A DNA stretch of 64,000 nt from Achromobacter sp. MYb9 (GTDB lineage Bacteria > Pseudomonadota > Gammaproteobacteria > Burkholderiales > Burkholderiaceae_B), in NCBI RefSeq assembly GCF_002975275.1, contig NZ_PCOQ01000004.1:292630-356629 (forward strand). Reading direction: 5' to 3'. A model generated the notes under the pieces. It made no database searches, was not told the DNA's origin, and saw only the letters and a program-made list of their open reading frames with translations. This document shows, in pieces, positions 37,919-45,529 of the stretch (its first letter is position 1; every line of letters begins with the position of its first letter). The position numbers and the translations under genes were made by a program.

Positions 37919-39300
37919 CGCGAAAAACCCGGCATTTGCTGGCCGCCCATGGGCCCCGTAAGGTAGTAGCCCCAGGCGTTGAAGCCGTTATCGGCACGCT
38001 CTTGCTTGTCGCCCGGCAAGGGCAGATTCACCCCGCGTGCAATGGGGCGAACCAGGCGCGGCGTCACGACGATGACCAATTCCGTTTCCTCTTGCGAGTA
38101 GTCGAGACTGCGGAAGAACGAGCCGATGATCGGCAGGTCGCCCAGCAAGGGCACCTTGCTGACCATGGCTTTGGTCTGGCGCGAAACCAGGCCGCTGATC
38201 ACGAAGCTTTCGCCATCGCCCAATTCAACGGTCGTGTCGGCGCGGCGGGTGCGCAACGCCGGGATGATCGCGCTATAGTCCGTGCCGCTGTTCAGACGGA
38301 TGCCATTGTTGTAGTCCAGCTCGCTGGCCTCGGGCGCCACTTTCAGCGAAATGCGGTCGCGCGACAGCACCGTGGGCGTGACCGTCAAGCCGATACCGAA
38401 CGGCTTGAACGTGACCGACACCGTCCCCAGCCCGCCGGCTTCAGGAATAGGCAATTCACCGCCTGCCAGAAAGCTGGCGCTCTGCCCGGTCATGGCTACC
38501 AGCGTGGGCTCGGCCAGCACGCGTGCCATGCCATTGGTCTGCAGCAGACGCAGTCTGGCGCTGAAATTATTGGTGTCGTAGAACAACGAGAATCCGGATG
38601 TCGCCGTCGCGAAGTTGGACGAAATCAGGTTGTTTGATGCGCTCCAGGGGCCGCTGCCGCCAGCGCTCCAGTTGATGCCCGCCTCTTTCATCACCGAGCG
38701 CGACACCTCGACGACCTTGACCTCGACCTGCACAATGCCGCTGGTGCCGGCGGAAGACACGTCGACGACGTTCTTTTCCCCGCCCACCGCGGAGGCCGCG
38801 ATGGCCGCCGAGGCCACCTGCCCCATCGGGGTCTCGGCATGGCCGGACACGACGGCCCGGTCCCCGGCGATGTCCACATTGGCGCCGCCGGCGATGCCGC
38901 GCGTGGCCAGTGCGCCCTGGACGCTGCCGCCCACGCGCACGTTCCACACCTGCGGCGCCGCATTATTGCCGCTCCATATCTGCAACTGTGTCGTACCCGC
39001 CTTCTTGCCATAGACCAGTATCGTGCCTGCGCGCTTGCCCGAGGCGGGCAGGACTTTCACGTCAGCGACGTCAGGGTCGCCGATGGCGATGCGGGACGGA
39101 GCGGCGCCGTCCAGCAACAGCGTCTGCTGCCCCTTCACCGACAACGCAAGATCACGGGCCGGCGCCGGCGCATTCGAGCCGGGCGCGGACGCCGCGGTCT
39201 GCGCGGCGGCGAGGCCCCCGCAGGACATCGCCGCTGCCGCCGACAGGACGCAGATCAAGGTGGTGCGCTGAGTGTTCTTCATTGTGCTGAATCTAGTCAT
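37915..39300 (-). CDS. rcpA: RcpA/CpaC-like outer-membrane secretin
   Basis: A secretin of about 461 aa, forming the outer-membrane pore for the Flp pilus. It has a signal peptide (TLICVLSAAAAMSCGGLAAA), an N-terminal pilus-type domain (LALSVKGQQTLLLDGAAPSR, GDPDVADVKVLPASGK), a BON-like region (GGANVDIAGDRAVVSGHAET) and the secretin core (VQVEVKVVEVSRSVMKEAG, LAEPTLVAMTGQSASFLAGGE, VPLLGDLPIIGSFFRS, ETELVIVVTPRLVRPI). The start is uncertain: ATG at 39300 (used here), ATG at 39282 just before the signal peptide, or a TTG at 39351 that overlaps the rcpC stop by four bases. Confidence 0.92.
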   Translation of the reverse strand: MTRFSTMKNTQRTTLICVLSAAAAMSCGGLAAAQTAASAPGSNAPAPARDLALSVKGQQTLLLDGAAPSRIAIGDPDVADVKVLPASGKRAGTILVYGKKAGTTQLQIWSGNNAAPQVWNVRVGGSVQGALATRGIAGGANVDIAGDRAVVSGHAETPMGQVASAAIAASAVGGEKNVVDVSSAGTSGIVQVEVKVVEVSRSVMKEAGINWSAGGSGPWSASNNLISSNFATATSGFSLFYDTNNFSARLRLLQTNGMARVLAEPTLVAMTGQSASFLAGGELPIPEAGGLGTVSVTFKPFGIGLTVTPTVLSRDRISLKVAPEASELDYNNGIRLNSGTDYSAIIPALRTRRADTTVELGDGESFVISGLVSRQTKAMVSKVPLLGDLPIIGSFFRSLDYSQEETELVIVVTPRLVRPIARGVNLPLPGDKQERADNGFNAWGYYLTGPMGGQQMPGFSR

Positions 39301-39347
39301 AAGAGAGAGTCCGGCCACACGCGGCGCCAAGCCGCGCGGAGCCACGT

Positions 39348-40316
39348 TCAATAACGGACACGTTCGGATTTGTCTCCGCGCAAGATCTCTACCGTCCTGC
39401 CGCCGCCCCCGCCGGAATTCGCGCCACGCACCGGCGCCGTGGGAACTCGCGCGGCAGTCGTCGTTCCGTCAAGCTGCACCAGGCTTTCACCGGCGAACGC
39501 GCGGTTCGGTCCCTGCTTGAGCGCTTCGCGCTGCTCCGGCGTCAAATCCGCGCGCGTCGGCAACACCGTGCCGCGCTGGGCGAACAATTGCGTATCGGGC
39601 ACGCTGTCGTCGTTCAACGGGCGCAGCGCCAATTGCAGGCGGCCGGAACGGCTGGCCAATATCAGTTCATTCACGTGCTCCACCGGCACGGCCAGCACGG
39701 CGGTCTTGGCGGGCTGCGCCGACTGGGCGGGCACGCCCGGCTGCGCCACCGAGCCCTTCTCGGGCCCGTCCACGGAATCCTTGCCATACGCCAACACGCG
39801 CACCTGGGATTGCAGCAGCCGCGACTGGCCGCCAGGCACTTCCTGACCCTTTTCGATCATGAAGAACACGTCCACCCAGTCGCCGGGCGCGACGCGGTTG
39901 CCGCCACCGATCACTTCATCCACCGCGATCGCCACGGCGCGCTCGCCCGCCTTCAACTGGCGCGCCAGCCCCTGCGCCAGCAAGCTGGGCAGGATCGGAT
40001 CGCCCGCGGCGATATCGACCTTCGTCACCGCGCCTTCCAATGCGGCGACGGCGTTGTATCCGCCGGATAGCGGCGCCTGCCATTCGTCCACCCTCAGCAT
40101 GCCCTCGCTGTTGATGCTGGAGCCCGCCGGAATCGCCGCTTTGGCCACGACGACCGGATAGAGCTTGACCGGTGCGGCAGCTGCCGGCGCGGACGCCGTG
40201 GGCGCGACGCTTGCCGGCGGACGGGTGGGTGCGGACGCGAGCCGCCAAGCGACGAAGGCCAGCGCCAGGCCCGCCACCAACAAAAACCCTGCGACGATCT
40301 TGCTCAAACTGCTCAT
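39348..40316 (-). CDS. rcpC: RcpC/CpaB-like Flp pilus assembly protein
   Basis: A 322-aa protein with one N-terminal membrane helix (SKIVAGFLLVAGLALAFVAW), a Pro/Ala linker, an SAF-type domain (YPVVVAKAAIPAGSSINSEG, then GAVTKVDIAAGDPILPSLLA) and an RcpC-specific region (RVAPGDWVDVFFMIEKG, VPVEHVNELILASRSGRLQL). It works in the periplasm with the secretin. The ATG at 40316 overlaps the upstream tadF stop by four bases (ATGA); the longer open frame upstream lies within tadF and has no CpaB content. Confidence 0.93.
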   Translation of the reverse strand: MSSLSKIVAGFLLVAGLALAFVAWRLASAPTRPPASVAPTASAPAAAAPVKLYPVVVAKAAIPAGSSINSEGMLRVDEWQAPLSGGYNAVAALEGAVTKVDIAAGDPILPSLLAQGLARQLKAGERAVAIAVDEVIGGGNRVAPGDWVDVFFMIEKGQEVPGGQSRLLQSQVRVLAYGKDSVDGPEKGSVAQPGVPAQSAQPAKTAVLAVPVEHVNELILASRSGRLQLALRPLNDDSVPDTQLFAQRGTVLPTRADLTPEQREALKQGPNRAFAGESLVQLDGTTTAARVPTAPVRGANSGGGGGRTVEILRGDKSERVRY

Positions 40317-40804
40317 GGTGTCCCTTGCGATATCTGAACAACGGCTTGCGAATGCAATCGGGTAGGAATCCAGTTCGGCCCCATTCCGGGCAACGTGGTG
40401 ATCAGGCGCTGCAGGGTGGCCAGCAGCGGCCAGGATTGCGTGTTGTAGGTCAGCCCGACGGTGGCGCAATTGGCTTGCTGCCCCCCGGAGCCGCTCCAGG
40501 CGCATGGCGCACTGGTCGTCGCGCAGACGACGGCCGAACCCGAAGAAAACGCGCTCATCGCGGCCGAGCACGCTGCCGCCGACACATTCGGCTGACCGTT
40601 GAAGCGGGCGAACACCGCCGCGCGGGCGCCATCTGTGGCGGCCGACGCCAATTGCTGTTGCATCCAGAACAGCACCGCGAAGCTGAGCACGCCGCAGATG
40701 AACATCAGCAGCATGATCAAGGTCAACGAAAATTCCAGCGCCGCGATACCGCGCTGACGGGAGCGTCGAGGACCGCCTTCGCGGCGCCGGGCGTGGGCGT
40801 CCAT
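40313..40804 (-). CDS. TadE/TadF-like pseudopilin
   Basis: A 163-aa TadE-family protein: an Arg-rich leader, the cleavage-type motif SRQRGIAALEF (Gly followed by a +5 Glu), then a hydrophobic helix (SLTLIMLLMFICGVLSFAVL) and DGARAAVFARF. The rest has several Cys residues that could form disulfides. It is a minor pseudopilin processed by the TadV peptidase. The ATG at 40804 is 2 bases from the upstream tadE stop, with GGGGAA as the ribosome site; an ATG at 40819 is possible. Confidence 0.88.
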   Translation of the reverse strand: MDAHARRREGGPRRSRQRGIAALEFSLTLIMLLMFICGVLSFAVLFWMQQQLASAATDGARAAVFARFNGQPNVSAAACSAAMSAFSSGSAVVCATTSAPCAWSGSGGQQANCATVGLTYNTQSWPLLATLQRLITTLPGMGPNWIPTRLHSQAVVQISQGTP

Positions 40805-40805
40805 A

Positions 40806-41267
40806 TCAGCGTTCCCCATTCAGATGCACCGTGGCGCGGGCGCTCAATACGCCGGAGGCCGGCATCAGCACCGCCTGCAGCAGCGGCAGCGCCGGAATCA
40901 GCGGATGGGCGCCGTAGGCGTAAGACACCGTGACTTCCACCTGCCCTTCTGCAAGCGCGCGGCCGCTGCAGGCTCCGCCTGCCGAGCTGCTCAGCGCGCC
41001 CGTGCTGCCGCAGACCGCCACCTGGACGCCGGCAGCCGACATGGAACTGATCCATTGCGCCTGATACAGGGCGGCATCGCGTCCGGCATTGGCACGCGTG
41101 GTCAATGAGGAAGGCACGCCCTCTTGCCACTGCAAGATCTTGCGCGCGCCTTCTTGCGCGGCAAGCGTCACGGATTGTTGTGCGGCCGCCACCAGCGAGT
41201 ACGTCAGAATGGCGTAGAACACCAGGAAGAACACCACGAATACCAAGCCGAATTCAACGGCATACAC
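40806..41267 (-). CDS. tadE: TadE-like pseudopilin, start region abnormal
   Basis: A TadE-family pseudopilin with processing motif RRAQRGVYAVEF, a hydrophobic helix (GLVFVVFFLVFYAILTYSL), then AAQQSVTLAAQEGARKILQW and a C-terminus ending in SARATVHLNGER. The conserved leader RRAQRG is encoded (41268-41286), but no ATG, GTG or TTG lies in frame just before it. The only nearby start is the GTG at 41265-41267, which would remove the leader and leave 153 aa. An ATG at 41302-41304 is in another frame, one base off. Either a one-base insertion (mutation or sequencing error) is present, or an unusual start is used. It overlaps the 3' end of tadV. Confidence 0.8.
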   Translation of the reverse strand: MYAVEFGLVFVVFFLVFYAILTYSLVAAAQQSVTLAAQEGARKILQWQEGVPSSLTTRANAGRDAALYQAQWISSMSAAGVQVAVCGSTGALSSSAGGACSGRALAEGQVEVTVSYAYGAHPLIPALPLLQAVLMPASGVLSARATVHLNGER

Positions 41268-41725
41268 GCCACGCTGAGCGCGGCGGCTCCCAGGTAGGCG
41301 GCATAGGGAATTTGGCGAACGCGCGGGGACAGCGCCCGGTACCGCGATGCGATCAGCGCCAGCAAGCTGTGCAAGCCGGCCAGCAGGCTCGCCAGTACCA
41401 GCACCAGGATCAGCGGCGCGATCCCCAGAAGCAGCCCGATGATGGCGATGGCTTTGACGTCGCCCGCGCCCATCAGGCGCCGGCTCCACAAGAACAGGAA
41501 TGGAATCGCCGCCAGGAATCCGGCAAGCGCCATGAGTCCGCCAGTCCATCTGGGCGGGTAGAGCCAGCCAGGGATGACCCACGCGGCCGCCAACCAAAGC
41601 AGCTGTGCCACGAACCCCGCGACGATTAACGCGTTGGGAACACGGCGATAGCGCAGATCGTTGTAGATCAGCACCAGACTCCAGCTTGCGAATAGCAGCC
41701 ACCACAACACTTCCCCTGGATACAA
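41204..41725 (-). CDS. tadV: TadV/CpaA-type prepilin peptidase
   Basis: A 173-aa A24-family aspartic peptidase that cleaves the leader of Flp and of the TadE/F pseudopilins. Catalytic aspartates are in YNDLRYRRVPN (Asp22 region) and in the GxGD motif MGAGDVK. About six membrane helices are predicted. The last roughly 22 residues (ACMPLNSAWYSWCSSWCS and on) are unlike the family and are the out-of-frame reading of tadE, which fits a frameshift near 41285-41300 that extends tadV past its normal end. It lies 127 bases after flp. Confidence 0.9.
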   Translation of the reverse strand: MYPGEVLWWLLFASWSLVLIYNDLRYRRVPNALIVAGFVAQLLWLAAAWVIPGWLYPPRWTGGLMALAGFLAAIPFLFLWSRRLMGAGDVKAIAIIGLLLGIAPLILVLVLASLLAGLHSLLALIASRYRALSPRVRQIPYAAYLGAAALSVACMPLNSAWYSWCSSWCSTPF

Positions 41726-41852
41726 GGCGGGACCTTCCGATAATTCAAAAACCGGGCTTCAGCGTTTCAGCTGAAAACTCATGAACAGGTCAAGCAGCCT
41801 GCCTGTCGGATGGCCCAAAGGGCCATCGCGACATGGACCGGCTTGCCGGGCG

Positions 41853-42035
41853 TTAAACGGCCCCGCCTTGGGAGGTAAGCTTGGCGCCCAAGTCGGTGAA
41901 CAGACTGGTCAGGCCTCCGGTAAAGAAGCCTATTGCAGCGATGATCGCTACCGCCATCAGCCCAGCAATCAGCCCATATTCCAGGGCAGTGATGCCATCT
42001 TCGTCATTCCAGAACTGCGCAAGTTTCGCTTTCAT
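41853..42035 (-). CDS. flp: Flp/Fap-type major pilin
   Basis: A 60-aa prepilin, the first gene of the Tad locus. A short leader (MKAKLAQFWNDEDG) is followed by the cleavage-site motif G-ITALEYG with the +5 Glu and adjacent Tyr that define Flp pilins, then a 25-residue hydrophobic helix (LIAGLMAVAIIAAIGFF) and a short C-terminal tail. AGGAG lies 6 bases before the ATG. A longer open frame upstream is not needed for an Flp pilin. Flp subunits form bundled adhesive pili used for biofilm and surface attachment. Confidence 0.96.
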   Translation of the reverse strand: MKAKLAQFWNDEDGITALEYGLIAGLMAVAIIAAIGFFTGGLTSLFTDLGAKLTSQGGAV

Positions 42036-42155
42036 GTCGAGCTCCTGACACTCGATTGATAATTGAGCTGCGCCGTTATGCGACACCAGCCCCCTATGCC
42101 CGGAACTGCCTGCGTTGCGGGAGCATTCCTTGCCCGCGTGCAAACCGGGGCCCTG

Positions 42156-42986
42156 CTAACCCGGCCCTAGCGTGGACCCTGGCACCTTGCCAGGCTCCGA
42201 CACCGGCGCCGATTCAATAAACGAGTCGATCCGTTGCGCCATGCGGGCGCGAAAGCGAGTCGATGCCCGCTGCAACTGCCAACGCATGATCAGCAGCGTG
42301 ACGGCGGACAGCACGAAAGCGATATACGGCAACATCAGCCCGCCGATTTGCAGACTGGAATAGTCACGAGGCGTTGTGCAAATGACCGTACCGGCGGCAG
42401 CGCCGGTGTAATGCATGCCGCACACGGCTATCGCCATCAGAATGGCGGCTCCGCCGCGCTGAAACTCATTCTGCGTATTGAAAGCCAGCCACAGCGCGGC
42501 TGACGCCGCGATTACCGCGATAAGCACCGATAAAACAACCATCGGCAAATTCCAAAGCAATACCGCCGGCATGCGCATGGCGCCCATGCCCAGATAATGC
42601 ATCGCCGCGACGCCCAAACCGGCGGCAAGACCGCCCACCAGGCAACGCCCAAAAGTGAAACGGTCGCGGCCGACATACCAGAATGCCCAGCCGGAAAAAC
42701 CGGCGGCCACGATGAAACTGAGTATGGTCAGGCCAACCTGGTAGCCCACTTCAAAAGGCAGGTTCTGCGCCTGCATGCCAATGAAATGCATGCTCCAGAT
42801 ACCCACCCCGCCCATGGCGACAGCGCCAATGAGGATGTAACCGATCCGTATTTCACCGTCCTGCGTTTCGGTGCGAATGCCCGCCGCGGCGAGCAGTGCC
42901 ACGTACGAGCCCAATACCGCGGTCAGAAACGACAGCGCGACCAGACCGGCATGGAACGACAGGGGAACGACATCACCCGGGCTCAT
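42156..42986 (-). CDS. MHYT-domain integral membrane sensor
   Basis: A 276-aa protein with seven predicted membrane helices and the three repeated motifs of MHYT sensors: SMHFIGM, AMHYLGM and GMHYTGA, each on the periplasmic side, thought to bind a metal and sense a diatomic gas. Unlike many members it has no GGDEF, EAL or kinase domain; only about 45 residues follow the last helix. It is therefore a sensor without its own output and would need a partner. The ATG at 42986 follows GGGG; a TTG further up is unlikely. It is on the same strand as the Tad genes, 120 bases upstream of flp. Confidence 0.9.
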   Translation of the reverse strand: MSPGDVVPLSFHAGLVALSFLTAVLGSYVALLAAAGIRTETQDGEIRIGYILIGAVAMGGVGIWSMHFIGMQAQNLPFEVGYQVGLTILSFIVAAGFSGWAFWYVGRDRFTFGRCLVGGLAAGLGVAAMHYLGMGAMRMPAVLLWNLPMVVLSVLIAVIAASAALWLAFNTQNEFQRGGAAILMAIAVCGMHYTGAAAGTVICTTPRDYSSLQIGGLMLPYIAFVLSAVTLLIMRWQLQRASTRFRARMAQRIDSFIESAPVSEPGKVPGSTLGPG

Positions 42987-43475
42987 GCGTGGCCCCAGTG
43001 AAATAGTCCGCAATCGTGGCGTTGCGCCGGCAGGCTTTTCCGAGAAGTACTGCAGTCACACGCGCCCATCTTGTGGACTCCCGATAGCCTGAAAAATCGA
43101 TGTGTTTTGATACGTTTATATAGTCTTATCTATTAACATTTAATACACATCAGGGTTTACACCAATATTCGCGATACTCAGGCAACAGACATGTAACGGA
43201 TATCCCCAAATTCATATCGATCGTATTAAAAACCGCTAGTTAACCCTGATATTTCGATTACGCATCGGTTCCTAAGCAATTCGCAATGTTGTTATCTGGT
43301 CGTGTCCGATTGGTCACAATGAAATAAATTGTCATTATCAAGGGCGACTGGCACCATACCGCCTACGGCGCACGGATGCACTTTTACTAATGTTATGTCC
43401 CTGAATATTTTCGATATTTAACTAATATCGGAGCACGACAGAACGGCGCCCGCAGAAACGAGAGATATAAAAGGC
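42987..43475. other. AT-rich intergenic region between the MHYT and TpsB genes
   Basis: 489 bases with no supportable gene. From about 43085 the sequence becomes much richer in A and T than the rest of the window, with runs such as TTTATATAGTCTTATCTATT and TTTAACTAATAT. This suggests a curved or silencer-bound (H-NS/MvaT-type) control region for the transporter gene. I see no clear -35/-10 pair that I would defend, and no well-spaced sigma-54 promoter; TGGCACC at 43349 lacks a matching GC 11 bases on. Confidence 0.6.
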
Positions 43476-45185
43476 ATGAGACGTACGTACCCGGCAAGTC
43501 CGCTTACCCTCACCCTAATCTGCGCCCTTGCCTTCAGTGCGAATGTGCGCGCGGACGGACCGCTACGAGGCAACCCCGTAGACTCGCTTCCGCGGCTGGA
43601 AACACCGCCCGGCGCCAAACAACCGCCCCCCGTGGTGGAAACGGCCACCCCCGAGCAGTTGGCGCTGCAAGCCAGGCTGGCGCAACGCATCGTGCCCCTG
43701 AACTTCGACGTTAGCGGCGTACACGCCATTCCGTTTGACGAGGTGTCCGGCATCCTTGCGCCGTTGTCAGGAAAAGAAATCAGCCTGGGCGAACTGGTGC
43801 AACAGGTCGACAAAATCACCCAGCTATACCGCGACAAGGGATACCCGCTGTCGTTCGCGCTAGTGCAAAACCAGACATTCGCCAATGGGTTGGTGGTGGT
43901 GACGGTCGTTGAAGGCTATATCGCCAACGTGCGGATCGAAGGCGATATCGGCAACGCGCTGGACCGTCTGGAAACACTGGCCGGCCCGTTGAAAGAAGAC
44001 CGGCCTTTGCAGCAGGCCACGCTGGAACGCCAGTTGAATCTGATGCGTACCGTGCCCGGCGTGAAGTTCACGCCGAACCTGGACCTGCCACGCCGCGCGG
44101 ATGGTGCGACGGAACTGGTGCTGAGCGCCACCCGCCAGCCGGTTAGCGTCACGGCCGGTATTGCCGATCTTGGCACCGGCATGCAGCCGCTGGTCAATAT
44201 GGGCACCAATAGCCTGACACCGCTGGGCGAACAGGTGAAACTGACCGCATCCGTGCCGTTCAATACCGACGACGTTAAATACGTCATGGGCGAGGTCCGC
44301 GTGCCGATCGGCCCGGACGGCCTGGCGATCAAGGTCGACGGTTATCACTACGACGCCAAACCCCAGGACGATGCCATCGAGTATCTGGGATTCGAGCGGC
44401 GGGTAAAAAACGACCGCATCGGCGTCGGCGTCAGTTATCCGTTCCTGCTGAACAACACGCGGTCCTTGACCGGCACGCTGGGGGTCTACGCGGCCAATTC
44501 CAAGGACCGGTACGACTCCCGGACCTCGGACCTGTGGCTGCAACAGGACGCAAGGGTCCGTGCCGCGAACATGGAGCTGCGATATATCCAGGTGTCGGAA
44601 AGCAAGACCACGGACGTTACCGCAAGCGTTTCCAAGGGGTTTGACGCGGCCGGCGCCAAAAAAGACATCTCGACCAATTACGGGTATTCGGCCACGCCGA
44701 TCCTTGACCTGGATTTCACCCGATACAACCTCAACGCGAAACAGACGTTTGCGCTGCCGGCGCAGTTCGGATTGACGTTTTCAGGAGCCGCCCAATACTC
44801 CAGCAATATCCTGCCTTCGTCAGAGCAGGTTTCTTTCGGCAGCTGGAGATATGCCATGGGCTACGCGCAAGGCGAGCAAAGCGGCGACAAAGGCGTCGGC
44901 GTATCGGCCGAAGTGAACCGCCGTTTTGGCACGGGCTGGGAATACCTGTCGAGCGTACAGCCGTATGCCTTGGTGGACTACGCGCGCACCTGGTACAACA
45001 ACAAGGGCTTGCAGGAACTGAACCAGCGGCATTTGTCTTCAGTCGCCCTGGGCCTGCGGTTCACGGACGATAAATACTATCTATTCGATTTCAACGTGGC
45101 CAAGCCCATCGGCTCGGCCCCCGTCAGCGATGATCGGAACGTGCGCTTCAACGCCAACTATTCCTTGTTCTACGACGCGTTCTGA
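43476..45185 (+). CDS. ShlB/FhaC-type (TpsB) outer-membrane transporter, non-canonical
   Basis: A 569-aa Omp85-superfamily transporter: signal peptide (cleaved after NVRA), a Pro-rich linker, two POTRA domains (about 72-155, VPLNFDVSGVHAIPFDEVSG to NVRIEG, and 156-220) and a 16-strand barrel ending NANYSLFYDAF with terminal Phe. In TpsB proteins the L6 loop carries a VRGY/F motif whose Arg is needed for secretion; here the equivalent reads YAMGYAQGEQSGDKG (Met461 in place of Arg). No haemagglutinin-like TpsA gene is near. Downstream instead are a repeat lipoprotein gene and a MarR gene. It ends in a strong terminator, so the lipoprotein is transcribed separately. Confidence 0.92.
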   Translation: MRRTYPASPLTLTLICALAFSANVRADGPLRGNPVDSLPRLETPPGAKQPPPVVETATPEQLALQARLAQRIVPLNFDVSGVHAIPFDEVSGILAPLSGKEISLGELVQQVDKITQLYRDKGYPLSFALVQNQTFANGLVVVTVVEGYIANVRIEGDIGNALDRLETLAGPLKEDRPLQQATLERQLNLMRTVPGVKFTPNLDLPRRADGATELVLSATRQPVSVTAGIADLGTGMQPLVNMGTNSLTPLGEQVKLTASVPFNTDDVKYVMGEVRVPIGPDGLAIKVDGYHYDAKPQDDAIEYLGFERRVKNDRIGVGVSYPFLLNNTRSLTGTLGVYAANSKDRYDSRTSDLWLQQDARVRAANMELRYIQVSESKTTDVTASVSKGFDAAGAKKDISTNYGYSATPILDLDFTRYNLNAKQTFALPAQFGLTFSGAAQYSSNILPSSEQVSFGSWRYAMGYAQGEQSGDKGVGVSAEVNRRFGTGWEYLSSVQPYALVDYARTWYNNKGLQELNQRHLSSVALGLRFTDDKYYLFDFNVAKPIGSAPVSDDRNVRFNANYSLFYDAF

Positions 45186-45213
45186 CCTGACGGCCGTCTT
45201 CTCCGACCGCCCG

Positions 45214-45241
45214 GCGCCTGTTTTCTCAGGCGCTTTTTTTT
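45214..45241 (+). terminator. Terminator of the TpsB gene
   Basis: GCGCCTG (45214-45220) pairs with CAGGCGC (45227-45233), followed by eight T residues. Confidence 0.9.
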
Positions 45242-45252
45242 CGCCTATTCCA

Positions 45253-45313
45253 CACGTGGCGTTACGTAACGCTGCCCGTAACGTAACGGGCGATAACCCG
45301 TCATTCGTAACAT
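45253..45313. promoter_or_regulatory. Cluster of CGTAAC(G) palindromes upstream of the lipoprotein gene
   Basis: The stretch contains CACGTG (45253-45258), the perfect 14-base palindrome GCGTTACGTAACGC (45259-45272), overlapping CGTAACG units at 45277-45288, and another CGTAAC near 45307. Iterated sites about 170-200 bases before a sigma-54 promoter are a typical place for an enhancer-binding activator. The binding protein is unknown. Confidence 0.6.
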
Positions 45314-45457
45314 TCGCAGGGTTTTCGCCGTCGCAAAAATGAGGGTTTCTCAATATTGGTATAAACCCTTTAATGCCTTGCCATCCCTCTGATATACAAG
45401 GACTTTTTTAGCGATAAATCGCGAACACAAGCGACACGACAGCGCCACTGCAAAATA

Positions 45458-45475
45458 TTGGCACGGTTTATGCAT
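45458..45475 (+). promoter_or_regulatory. Sigma-54 (-24/-12) promoter of the repeat lipoprotein gene
   Basis: TTGGCACG at 45458-45465 matches the -24 consensus exactly and ATGCAT at 45470-45475 matches the -12 element with one change. The GG and GC pairs are spaced as required (GG at 45460-45461, GC at 45472-45473). Transcription would start near 45485, 45 bases before the ATG. No other well-spaced -24/-12 pair was seen in the upstream regions I checked. Confidence 0.8.
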
Positions 45476-45529
45476 GTAGAGACGTATCGGGCAGTTTCAT
45501 TGCCTGACCTTCCAACCCAGGAGCTCGCC

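Noticed and set aside
42139..42154. Sigma-54 promoter for flp on the minus strand
   Set aside because: The -12 part (TTTGCA) is good and the spacing fits, but the -24 part reads AGGGCCCC; too weak to assert.
43347..43364. Sigma-54 promoter for the TpsB gene
   Set aside because: TGGCACC is present but the GC pair is one base too close.
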